NCBI GenBank assembly: GCA_900554335.1
Contig: USGT01000002.1
Span: 62,001-126,000 of the forward strand
Direction: 5' to 3'
Origin: an uncultured Oscillospiraceae bacterium
GTDB taxonomy: Bacteria; Bacillota; Clostridia; Oscillospirales; Acutalibacteraceae
Length of the DNA: 64,000 bases
Below, piece by piece: positions 14,921 through 21,687 of the stretch (its first letter is position 1; each line of letters begins with the position of its first letter). Under the pieces are notes generated by a model that saw only the letters and a program-made list of their open reading frames with translations, was not told the origin of the DNA and did no database searches. The translations under genes were made by a program, and so were the position numbers.

Positions 14921-16246
14921 ATGAAAAAACTTATTAAAAAAACGGCTGCAACTGCTCTTTTAGCGGCTGGGATTCTTTCGGCAGTGCCTTCAGCATTTTG
15001 TGCCCCAGATGGAGCTCAAAACAACGGAAGAGGGCACATTGATGGCTACAATGCCATGATTGTTTCAAAGTATTTGGAAAGCATTAAAGACATTGTTAAT
15101 TTGCAAATGGCAAATAAAAAATACAGAATTATTCTAGAAAGATTCCTTTACAATCCTGTGGAAATTAATGTTCCGGAACAGCTAGTTTTCTTCCCTCGCA
15201 TGGAAACTTACCGCTCAGAAAAATTCAAATCAGGAAAAGACTTTGTTTATAAATTTCCTAAAGGAGTTAAAAAAATGATTTATCTTCCTGGATCATTTGG
15301 CATAACTGAGTATTGGAAGGTTTTAAAAGAAAACGGAATTTTGAATAAAAACAGGGGTATTAATGAAGACTGGAATCGCAAAGTAGAAGTTAGCCCCGAA
15401 AATTTTTCGGACGACTTGCGTGTTGTGTATACGTCCAACAATGAAGAAGAAATAACATTTTTATTTAATGCGAACATTGCAGGAAATTTAGGTAGCACAA
15501 AAAAATATTTTGAATTTTTGGAATCTTGCGGTTTGAAAAAAGAAATTCGAGAATTTATTAAGAATTTTTGTGGTATTGCAGAAGAAGATTTAAATAATCT
15601 CCATGTGCATTTATACATAATAGAAGTTAACATTCCCGAATATGTGACAAGTATAGGTGAAAAGGCCTTCGATTGTTGCGGTAATTTAAGAAAAGTTGTT
15701 ATTCCGAATACTGTTAAAAGTATAGGTAAAAATGCTTTTTCGTATTGCAGTAATTTAACTCAAGTTAATATCCCGAATTCTGTTAAACGCATAGAAGATG
15801 AAACTTTTATGGACTGCCTAAGTTTAGCTGAAGTTAACATTCCTAACTCTGTTGAAAGCATAGGCAAAGATGCTTTTGGAAATTGTGAGGCTTTAAAAAG
15901 CATTCATATTCCAGATTCTGTTACAAATATAGAAGAGTTAGCTTTTGCAGGATGCAGTAAGTTAAAAGATGTTATTCTTCCAAACTCTATTACGGAATTA
16001 AAAGATGAAACTTTTATGCAGTGCGAAAATTTAGAGCAAATAGTTATTCCAGATTCTGTTGTAAGAATAGGAGGAAATGCTTTTGTTGATTGCGTGAATT
16101 TGCAAAAAATTTATATTCCTAATTCTCTTTTATCCATAGAAAGGAATGCTTTTTCTTTCTGCCACAGTCTAAACCATATAGAGTATAATGGCAAAGTATA
16201 CACTAGCGTGGATAGCTTTTTTGAAGCATTTTATGCTCAAAATTAG
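14921..16246 (+). CDS. Secreted BspA-type leucine-rich repeat protein 3
   Basis: The start is the ATG at 14921 (GAGGGA upstream), not the TTG one codon earlier; the protein is 441 residues. The signal peptide ends SAVPSAFC. The helical module reads NAMIVSKYLESIKDIVNLQM, and the middle domain carries the KKMIYLPGSFGI motif. From about residue 238 there are eight repeats (IPEYVTSIGEKAF to IPNSLLSIERNAF), then the cap YNGKVYTSVDSFFEAF. Compared with paralogue 1 it has one more repeat and several charged, less regular ones (IEDETF, LKDETF). A secreted surface or matrix role is inferred; the binding partner is unknown. Confidence 0.88.
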   Translation: MKKLIKKTAATALLAAGILSAVPSAFCAPDGAQNNGRGHIDGYNAMIVSKYLESIKDIVNLQMANKKYRIILERFLYNPVEINVPEQLVFFPRMETYRSEKFKSGKDFVYKFPKGVKKMIYLPGSFGITEYWKVLKENGILNKNRGINEDWNRKVEVSPENFSDDLRVVYTSNNEEEITFLFNANIAGNLGSTKKYFEFLESCGLKKEIREFIKNFCGIAEEDLNNLHVHLYIIEVNIPEYVTSIGEKAFDCCGNLRKVVIPNTVKSIGKNAFSYCSNLTQVNIPNSVKRIEDETFMDCLSLAEVNIPNSVESIGKDAFGNCEALKSIHIPDSVTNIEELAFAGCSKLKDVILPNSITELKDETFMQCENLEQIVIPDSVVRIGGNAFVDCVNLQKIYIPNSLLSIERNAFSFCHSLNHIEYNGKVYTSVDSFFEAFYAQN

Positions 16247-16302
16247 TTAATCGTAGATTTTTATAATTTTTGTTTTCAGCGAGTTTAAAATCAAATGATA
16301 AG

Positions 16303-16331
16303 TCCGCCGGCAGAAATGTTGGCGGATTTTT
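16303..16331 (+). terminator. Terminator of LRR gene 3
   Basis: TCCGCCGGCA / TGTTGGCGGA hairpin followed by a T-run, the same as at the end of gene 4. Confidence 0.92.
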
Positions 16332-16357
16332 ACTTAATAAATTCCTACTAAACGAAG

Positions 16358-16386
16358 TTGACAAAAAAAGAATATTAGATTAAAAT
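16358..16386 (+). promoter_or_regulatory. Promoter of LRR gene 4
   Basis: TTGACA, 17-base spacer, TAAAAT. Confidence 0.88.
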
Positions 16387-16424
16387 TTAGGAATAAACAT
16401 ATTAAAAAAAGAGGTAAAAATTTG

Positions 16425-17711
16425 ATGAAAAAATTTATTAAAAAGATGGTTGCAGCTGCTTTTTCAGTGGCTGGGATTCTTTCGGTGGTGCCGCCTGCGT
16501 TTTGCGTGCCGGGTGAAGCAAATAATGCAAGAGGTAATCTTGATTGCTACAACGCTATGATCGTTGCAAAGTATTTTGAAAGCATGGGAGACATTGCTAA
16601 TTTGGAAATGACCAATAAGAAGTACAGAGGCACTTTAGAAAAATTTTATTATAACATTGTTGGAATTGACATGAGCAAGCAACAAAATATTTTGCCCAGA
16701 ATGCAAACCTACTACGTTGGGAAAGGCGCAGGTGACTTCTTTTCAACCTTTCCTAATGACAATATTAAATCACTGATTTATCTTCCAGGTTCTTTTAATG
16801 TTACCCAGTTTAAAAATATTTTGATTGAAAACGAAATCATTGATGAAAATGGAAAATCCACTTTAAATTGGGATTTTGAATTAGAAATTAACGGTGGAAA
16901 CCCTATGAATGGTTGCCGCGCTGTGTTTGCGTCTTGTGATGATAAAAAGATAACATTTTTGTTTGAGCCATGTATGAGCGGAAGTTTAAACTCTTTAAGA
17001 GATTATAATGACTTAATTCAGAGGTGTTCATTAGGCAAGATTGAATTACAAAATGCTACTATAAATTTGCCAAGAGATTTTTCTATTCCGGATTATGTTA
17101 CAAGCGTAGGAAATGAAGCTTTTGACGAATGCTCAGAATTAAGAAGCGTTACTATCCCCTCTTCTGTTAAAGCCATAGGGAATGCGGCTTTTAGGAATTG
17201 CTTGGGTTTAGGAATGGTTAATATTCCAAATTCTGTTACAAGCATAGGCAATGAAGCTTTTAAAGAGTGCGCACTTGGGGAAATTAACATCCCGAATTCT
17301 GTTGCTAGCATAGGCGGTAGCGCTTTTGAAAGTTGCCGTTGGCTGAGAAAAATTCTTGTTCCAAACTCCGTTAAAAGCTTAGGCGAAGGCGCTTTTTGCA
17401 ATTGTTATAATTTAAAAGAAGTTGTTATTCCAAATTCTGTCACAAGCATAGCTGATTACACATTTTTAGATTGCTCAAGTCTAAAAGAAATTGTAATTCC
17501 AGATTCTGTCACAAGCTTGGGCGAAGGCGTTTTCAAAGGCTGCATTAGTTTAGAAAGAATTTATATTCCTACCTCTCTTAAAAGCTTAGGAAAGAAGCCT
17601 TTTGAAGATTGCCATAATTTGAGATCCATAGAATTTAATGGCAAGATTTACGATAATTTATGGGACTTTATGGTTGATTTTTATAAATATATTAGAGATC
17701 ACAAAGCATAA
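16425..17711 (+). CDS. Secreted BspA-type leucine-rich repeat protein 4
   Basis: It starts at ATG 16425 after GAGGT and is 428 residues. The signal peptide ends VVPPAFC. The helical module reads NAMIVAKYFESMGDIANLEM, and the middle domain has IKSLIYLPGSFNV and MNGCRAVFAS. Eight repeats follow from about residue 223 (IPDYVTSVGNEAF through IPTSLKSLGKKPF). The third repeat is one or two residues short (EAFKECALGEINIPN). The cap is FNGKIYDNLWDFMVDF. The four genes face the same way, about 150 bases apart, and each has a full promoter and terminator, consistent with segmental tandem duplication. Confidence 0.88.
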   Translation: MKKFIKKMVAAAFSVAGILSVVPPAFCVPGEANNARGNLDCYNAMIVAKYFESMGDIANLEMTNKKYRGTLEKFYYNIVGIDMSKQQNILPRMQTYYVGKGAGDFFSTFPNDNIKSLIYLPGSFNVTQFKNILIENEIIDENGKSTLNWDFELEINGGNPMNGCRAVFASCDDKKITFLFEPCMSGSLNSLRDYNDLIQRCSLGKIELQNATINLPRDFSIPDYVTSVGNEAFDECSELRSVTIPSSVKAIGNAAFRNCLGLGMVNIPNSVTSIGNEAFKECALGEINIPNSVASIGGSAFESCRWLRKILVPNSVKSLGEGAFCNCYNLKEVVIPNSVTSIADYTFLDCSSLKEIVIPDSVTSLGEGVFKGCISLERIYIPTSLKSLGKKPFEDCHNLRSIEFNGKIYDNLWDFMVDFYKYIRDHKA

Positions 17712-17753
17712 TTGAAAATTTAATGTTTTTTGATTTTGAAATTAAATAATTAG

Positions 17754-17784
17754 TCCGCCGGCAGAAATGTTGGCGGATTTTTTT
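17754..17784 (+). terminator. Terminator of LRR gene 4
   Basis: TCCGCCGGCA / TGTTGGCGGA hairpin followed by T7. Confidence 0.92.
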
Positions 17785-17821
17785 GTTCCCATTTAGGGGA
17801 ATATTCGTTTAATAGAGAGGC

Positions 17822-18136
17822 TTATTTATCAAATATATCTGAGAGCCAGGTGCGAAGGTTTTTGATTTTTTCTTCGAGTTTCGGGCTGCTTGAAAGGGTT
17901 TCTTCTTTGATGATTATTTCGTTTTTGCCGCCTACAACCCGCATCATTTCTTTTTCGATTATTCTTTTTTCAAGAACATCGGCCAAAATTCTAGAAAAAG
18001 TTCCGAGGTCTTCTTCCTTTAAAACTATTCCCTTTTTTGCGAGTTTAACCCTTATTTCTTCCCCGCTTCTTGCGCTTAAAAGTGTTTCAACAAAATTTTC
18101 GTCAGACAAAATATTTTCAAGTTCAGCTTTCTGCAT
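17822..18136 (-). CDS. Nif11-like leader peptide candidate (104 aa)
   Basis: The N-terminal 70 residues resemble Nif11-type RiPP leaders. A helical FVETLLSARSGEEIRVKLAKKGI segment is followed by KEEDLGTFSRIL and a leader-like end MMRVVGG. The predicted core (about 34 residues, KNEIIIKEETLSS onward) is charged and has no cysteine. Nif11 leaders are typical NHLM-exporter substrates, and such an exporter lies at the left end of the window. Against this, the core is not bacteriocin-like, no maturation enzyme is nearby and the ribosome site is weak. It may instead be an unrelated small cytosolic protein. It has its own promoter, convergent with the LRR array. Confidence 0.45.
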   Translation of the reverse strand: MQKAELENILSDENFVETLLSARSGEEIRVKLAKKGIVLKEEDLGTFSRILADVLEKRIIEKEMMRVVGGKNEIIIKEETLSSSPKLEEKIKNLRTWLSDIFDK

Positions 18137-18196
18137 AATGCAAAGAGAGCCTTTGCTCCCCTTTCACCCACCTTTTAAATGATTTAATTACACTTA

Positions 18197-18224
18197 ATTA
18201 TACATAAGATGGATATAGTGTCAA
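18197..18224 (-). promoter_or_regulatory. Promoter of the Nif11-like gene
   Basis: TTGACA (18224-18219), 16-base spacer, TATAAT (18202-18197) with extended TG. Confidence 0.85.
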
Positions 18225-18331
18225 CTTTTTTTGTAAAAATTAAATATTTTTTATCGAAATTTCTCCCGAGTTGAATATTCATTACTGATTGTTTTCATAT
18301 AAGTCTTTTTGGAGTCATATAAATTTCTAAG

Positions 18332-18346
18332 CCTACAATTTGTAGG
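18332..18346. repeat. Inverted repeat CCTACAA-T-TTGTAGG
   Basis: Perfect 7-base arms around one base, 15 bases before the ribosome site of the small-protein operon. Possible operator or RNA element; no regulator is identified. Confidence 0.45.
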
Positions 18347-18372
18347 AAATAATTATTTACGGAGGAATTTGT

Positions 18373-18618
18373 ATGCAAAAAGATTCCGACAAAATTAGTC
18401 CTGAAATGTTGAAAGAAGCTGAAAAGAAAATGGGCATGACTCCGGACGAGATAAAAAAGGCTATTAACAGCGGGGATGTTTCAGGCATAATGAAAAACCT
18501 CGGCAAAACTGACGCTCAGAAGGTTCAAAAAGTCCTTTCGAATAAAGATTCTGCAATGAAACTCCTCTCTACCCCGCAAGCGCAGGCGCTTCTTAAAAAA
18601 TTTCTCGGAGGTAAATAA
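18373..18618 (+). CDS. Conserved-looking small protein, operon gene 1 (81 aa)
   Basis: I do not recognise a named function. The sequence is hydrophilic and helical (SPEMLKEAEKKMGMTPDEIKKAI) with no signal peptide or membrane span, and it ends KKFLGGK. It has a strong ribosome site (GGAGG, seven bases before ATG). It is the first of three tightly packed genes (3-base gap to the next, then a 1-base gap), so the products are probably co-produced and may act together. I recall similar three-gene groups in Oscillospiraceae genomes annotated only as hypothetical. Confidence 0.8.
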   Translation: MQKDSDKISPEMLKEAEKKMGMTPDEIKKAINSGDVSGIMKNLGKTDAQKVQKVLSNKDSAMKLLSTPQAQALLKKFLGGK

Positions 18619-18621
18619 ACA

Positions 18622-18972
18622 ATGGAAGACCTAACAGAAAAAATCGCTGATATGCTAAGCGACCCGGAAATGATGAACAACTTGCAAAATATTTCCGGTC
18701 TGCTGGGTCTTTCCTCCGGTGAGCAATGCGAAGACAAAGAAAATTCAGAAGAATCTTCTTCCGGGTTTCCTTTTTCTCCGGAGATGCTTCAAATGATAAT
18801 GAAAATAATTCCGATTTTATCCTCGCTGAAAAAAGAAGACAAATACACCAAGTTTCTAGAAGCATTAAAGCCGCTTCTTTCTGAAGAAAAAAGGAAAAAA
18901 CTCGACAGTTCTTCGCATATTCTGAAAATTTTGCGTGTTTTGCCGCTTTTAAAAAGTCAAGGGATTCTATGA
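18622..18972 (+). CDS. Small protein, operon gene 2 (116 aa)
   Basis: Function not recognised. The N-terminal helix MEDLTEKIADMLSDPEMM is followed by an acidic Ser/Glu linker (about 38-52). A helical half then shows a spaced hydrophobic pattern (MIMKIIPILSSLKKEDKYTKFLEALKPLL) and a basic C-terminus. The DPEMM-type beginning and the LKPLLSEE motif resemble small clostridial proteins seen in the same three-gene context. No membrane span. The stop is separated by one base from the GTG of the next gene, implying translational coupling. Confidence 0.78.
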   Translation: MEDLTEKIADMLSDPEMMNNLQNISGLLGLSSGEQCEDKENSEESSSGFPFSPEMLQMIMKIIPILSSLKKEDKYTKFLEALKPLLSEEKRKKLDSSSHILKILRVLPLLKSQGIL

Positions 18973-18973
18973 G

Positions 18974-19309
18974 GTGAGAAAAATTATCAGTAATTTGCCA
19001 AACGAGCTCCAAAAACTAAAAGAAAACGCCATAAAAGAGGCTTGGAGGTTCAAATCTAAGTCTAAAAATTTGCCTGAAAAACCTGAAGAAAACACTTCAA
19101 ACACCAAAGAAGCAACTGAAAATAAAAGCCCAAATTTCAGCCAGATTCAAAAGTTTTTCAGCCCTGCGCCCAAAAAGCGGCAGCCAAGTTTGCTTGAAGC
19201 AATAACTAAAAATAGCGACAATTTGATCATAATTCTTTTGATAATTTTGCTTATGGATGACAAAGAGAATTTTCCGCTTTTGCTGGTGCTGCTTTATTTG
19301 ATGATTTAA
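18974..19309 (+). CDS. Small C-tail membrane protein, operon gene 3 (111 aa)
   Basis: It begins at a GTG one base after the preceding stop; AAGGGA lies upstream inside the previous gene. The N-terminal 80 residues are charged and low-complexity (KSKSKNLPEKPEENTSNTKEATENK). The C-terminus has two short hydrophobic stretches, NLIIILLIILLM and PLLLVLLYLMI, separated by DDKENF. That pattern fits a re-entrant or two-span membrane tail and places this operon at the membrane. Function unknown. Confidence 0.72.
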   Translation: MRKIISNLPNELQKLKENAIKEAWRFKSKSKNLPEKPEENTSNTKEATENKSPNFSQIQKFFSPAPKKRQPSLLEAITKNSDNLIIILLIILLMDDKENFPLLLVLLYLMI

Positions 19310-19354
19310 TTTATAAAATAGATATATTTTTATAATATAAAGTCATTCGATTTA

Positions 19355-19383
19355 TTGACATATTATATAATTTTTGATAGACT
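19355..19383 (+). promoter_or_regulatory. Promoter of the 573-residue gene
   Basis: TTGACA, 17-base AT-rich spacer, TAGACT. Confidence 0.65.
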
Positions 19384-19416
19384 ATCTCCTAGAAAAACAG
19401 CAAGGAGGTAGCAAAC

Positions 19417-21138
19417 GTGGATATTTTTAAAAGGTGGAAAAAAGAAGATGCCGAAGAAGATAAAGCGAAAGATAGCAATGAAGACGGCATATTTTTAGAT
19501 ACGATAATCCGCAAAAACGGAACTAGACAGCTAAAAGACTTTCAGCCCAGCGATATTAAATCGCTTAAATCTCTTTTGGATGTTTCGGCAGGAACGATGT
19601 GGCTTAAAGGCTCGAAAGAACAAAGCGAAATGCAAAAAGACTATAAAAATTTTTACAAAAAAGTTAGCAAACCCCTTGACAGCTTGTATAAACATTGTTT
19701 GGTAATAAGAAAATACAACACTACGGATTTAAAGGAAAAAATTGTTAGTTGCAATAGATCTAGAGTTAGTATTGAAAATATAACACATGATGCTACAAAG
19801 AAACTAGAGGATGCCAGTACCCCAACAAACATCATGGCGATTAAAAAGATCAATGAGTTAACTGAGGATTTTAATGAACTAAGAGCTAGCGATAAATATC
19901 GCCTTATGATAAAACAAGCTAATGTGAATATCCATGTTGAAACCTACAAAGAATTTGAAAAAAGGATGAGAATTGCCTTTAAAACTAAAGACCCTGTGGT
20001 TAGAATAGACCAGTTTGTGCAGGAGAAAAAACAGCTTAAAGAAAAAGAATCTAGCGAAGTATTTTTAAGTGTAGTAAGAGAAAAAAATGACATAAAATCT
20101 GCTCAAAACAATGTTTTCAAAGTGCTTGGTGAACTTGAAAGCACCGTAGGTTTAAGCGCAGGCACCCTGAAAAAATATTTAGTGAATAAAGATGATTTTA
20201 TAGCTATTAACAAGGGCCTTTATGATGAATTGCTAGATGCTTTAACGAAAAAAATAAAAGTGCAGTGCGAAGAAGTTGACGAAATAAAGTTTAAAGCAAA
20301 AGTTAAAGAGGAAATTGATAAGTACTTGGGGAAAATTCAAAAAGAGACGGAAAAACCCTATGAGGAAAAAGACTCGGCCGAAAAATTGTTTGATGTAACT
20401 AAACAGTATGCAAAAAGTTTTTGGGGATTCATTTGGGATACCGTTAAAGACTACATGGAAGCAAACGATGAAAAAAATGATGATGCACCAAATAAACTGG
20501 ATGCAACAATAAAAAGTGGAATCGAGGAATTTTGCGGCACATGGGTTCGGTTCGAAATGGTGCATAGCACGCTTGCAAACAAGATAAATTACAAGGAAAC
20601 AAAGAAGAAAATATTTTTGGATTTCCTGAAAGATTACGAAAAATATATTAATGACATAGTTAATGCTTCGAAAAAAATAGATTCGCATTTATCCGAAACG
20701 TTAAATAACATGAAAAATAATGAGGCATTTTTTAATGAGCATCTTCAAGGGCAAATAGCTTTGCTCAATACAATGAGCGATGAAATTAACAAAAGTGTTT
20801 CTAATCTTAGAACCGCATATATCGCTGCTCGAAGCGATTCTAAGGCTATTAAAAAGATCATAAAGGGTTATGTTGAAACCTACAAAGGCCAGTTCGGGGA
20901 TGCCCTTAACGGCAAAGAGATAAATAAGTGGCATCCGCCGGCCTCTTGCTCTAAATTCACCTTGGCGCAGGCTGTTTTGTTCGTTTATTATTGCGTAGAT
21001 CAATATGAAGGTTATTGGAAATTGGGTCTTAGCGATGAAATTTTGAAATATCTTGAAAGAAGCGAGAAAGTTAAACTTGGCATGACTGCAAAAGAAATAA
21101 AAAAAATAATTGGAACTTCAAAGAAAAAAAGAGGATAA
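19417..21138 (+). CDS. Large protein of unknown function, helical (573 aa)
   Basis: GTG start eight bases after GGAGG. There is no signal peptide or transmembrane segment and the protein is rich in Lys and Glu. Several stretches look coiled-coil (about 100-240 and 400-490, with heptad-like NNMKNNEAFFNEHLQ and KSVSNLRTAYIA). A more ordered part near 335-375 contains AKSFWGFIWDTVKDYMEA and EEFCGTWVRFEM. The tail includes a WHPPASC motif, a hydrophobic AQAVLFVYYCVDQYEGYW segment and a basic end KKKRG. I recognise no enzyme motif. It is monocistronic, between the small-protein operon and spoIIID. A structural or scaffold role is only a guess. Confidence 0.75.
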   Translation: MDIFKRWKKEDAEEDKAKDSNEDGIFLDTIIRKNGTRQLKDFQPSDIKSLKSLLDVSAGTMWLKGSKEQSEMQKDYKNFYKKVSKPLDSLYKHCLVIRKYNTTDLKEKIVSCNRSRVSIENITHDATKKLEDASTPTNIMAIKKINELTEDFNELRASDKYRLMIKQANVNIHVETYKEFEKRMRIAFKTKDPVVRIDQFVQEKKQLKEKESSEVFLSVVREKNDIKSAQNNVFKVLGELESTVGLSAGTLKKYLVNKDDFIAINKGLYDELLDALTKKIKVQCEEVDEIKFKAKVKEEIDKYLGKIQKETEKPYEEKDSAEKLFDVTKQYAKSFWGFIWDTVKDYMEANDEKNDDAPNKLDATIKSGIEEFCGTWVRFEMVHSTLANKINYKETKKKIFLDFLKDYEKYINDIVNASKKIDSHLSETLNNMKNNEAFFNEHLQGQIALLNTMSDEINKSVSNLRTAYIAARSDSKAIKKIIKGYVETYKGQFGDALNGKEINKWHPPASCSKFTLAQAVLFVYYCVDQYEGYWKLGLSDEILKYLERSEKVKLGMTAKEIKKIIGTSKKKRG

Positions 21139-21151
21139 AATTCAAGAAAAA

Positions 21152-21180
21152 TCATAATTTTTTGCCCTTAGGCATATAAG
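21152..21180 (+). promoter_or_regulatory. Candidate sigma-E promoter of spoIIID
   Basis: TCATAAT, 13-base spacer, GCATATAAG, close to the mother-cell sigma-E pattern and in the right place for spoIIID, which is a known sigma-E target. The downstream arm TTATATGTC can also pair with this -10 region. Confidence 0.45.
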
Positions 21181-21215
21181 TTTAAAAGATTTATATGTCT
21201 GGGGGTTAATTATGC

Positions 21216-21473
21216 GTGAAAGAAGCTCTTGAAACCCGAGCGCTTAGGCTTGGTGAATTTATGGTTGATAAAAAAGCTACTGTTAGAAAAGCCGCGAAAT
21301 ATTTTGGCGTTTCCAAGTCAACGGTTCATAAAGATGTTTCCGAGAGGCTTGAAAAAATAAACAGTTGCCTTTACAAAGAAGTTAAAAAAGTTCTTGAAAC
21401 GAACAAAGCCCAAAGGCACATAAGAGGCGGTTATGCTACGAAAAATAAATATGCACTCAGGAGCAAAAATTAG
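21216..21473 (+). CDS. spoIIID: Sporulation transcription regulator SpoIIID
   Basis: DNA-binding regulator of the mother-cell line during sporulation. It is 85 residues with the highly conserved helix-turn-helix ATVRKAAKYFGVSKSTVHKD followed by VSERLEKIN and the basic HIRGGYATKNKY region. The start is GTG at 21216; an ATG four bases earlier is out of frame and stops at once. The gene stands alone with a probable sigma-E promoter, and its end overlaps its terminator stem. Sporulation regulons probably include the spoIVA, sipL and pdaB genes later in this window. Confidence 0.95.
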   Translation: MKEALETRALRLGEFMVDKKATVRKAAKYFGVSKSTVHKDVSERLEKINSCLYKEVKKVLETNKAQRHIRGGYATKNKYALRSKN

Positions 21474-21492
21474 CGCTCTCGGGTGCTTTTTG
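21453..21492 (+). terminator. Terminator overlapping the spoIIID stop
   Basis: GCACTC / GGGTGC with inner GGAGC / GCTCT pairing spans the stop codon and is followed by T5. Confidence 0.75.
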
Positions 21493-21623
21493 TTTTAAAT
21501 TAAAGCTTTAAATTACTGTGATTTTGCAAGAAATATTTTAATTTTATTTTTATTCTCAGGTTATTTTAAAGTTAAAATTTTATATGATTATATTTAAAGA
21601 AAAAGCTCAAAAAGCCACTTTGC

Positions 21624-21652
21624 TTGATTTAAAATGTGATTTATTTTATTAT
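21624..21652 (+). promoter_or_regulatory. Probable promoter of the ABC pair
   Basis: TTGATT, 17-base spacer, TATTAT in the 210-base AT-rich gap before the ABC genes. Many alternatives exist in such sequence. Confidence 0.4.
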
Positions 21653-21687
21653 TTATTATCATATTTTAAATTTAAGGAGAGATTTTT

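Noticed and set aside
13460..17640. DNA repeats in the LRR genes as a mobile or CRISPR element
   Set aside because: The 69-base periodicity is coding and explained by 23-residue leucine-rich repeats.
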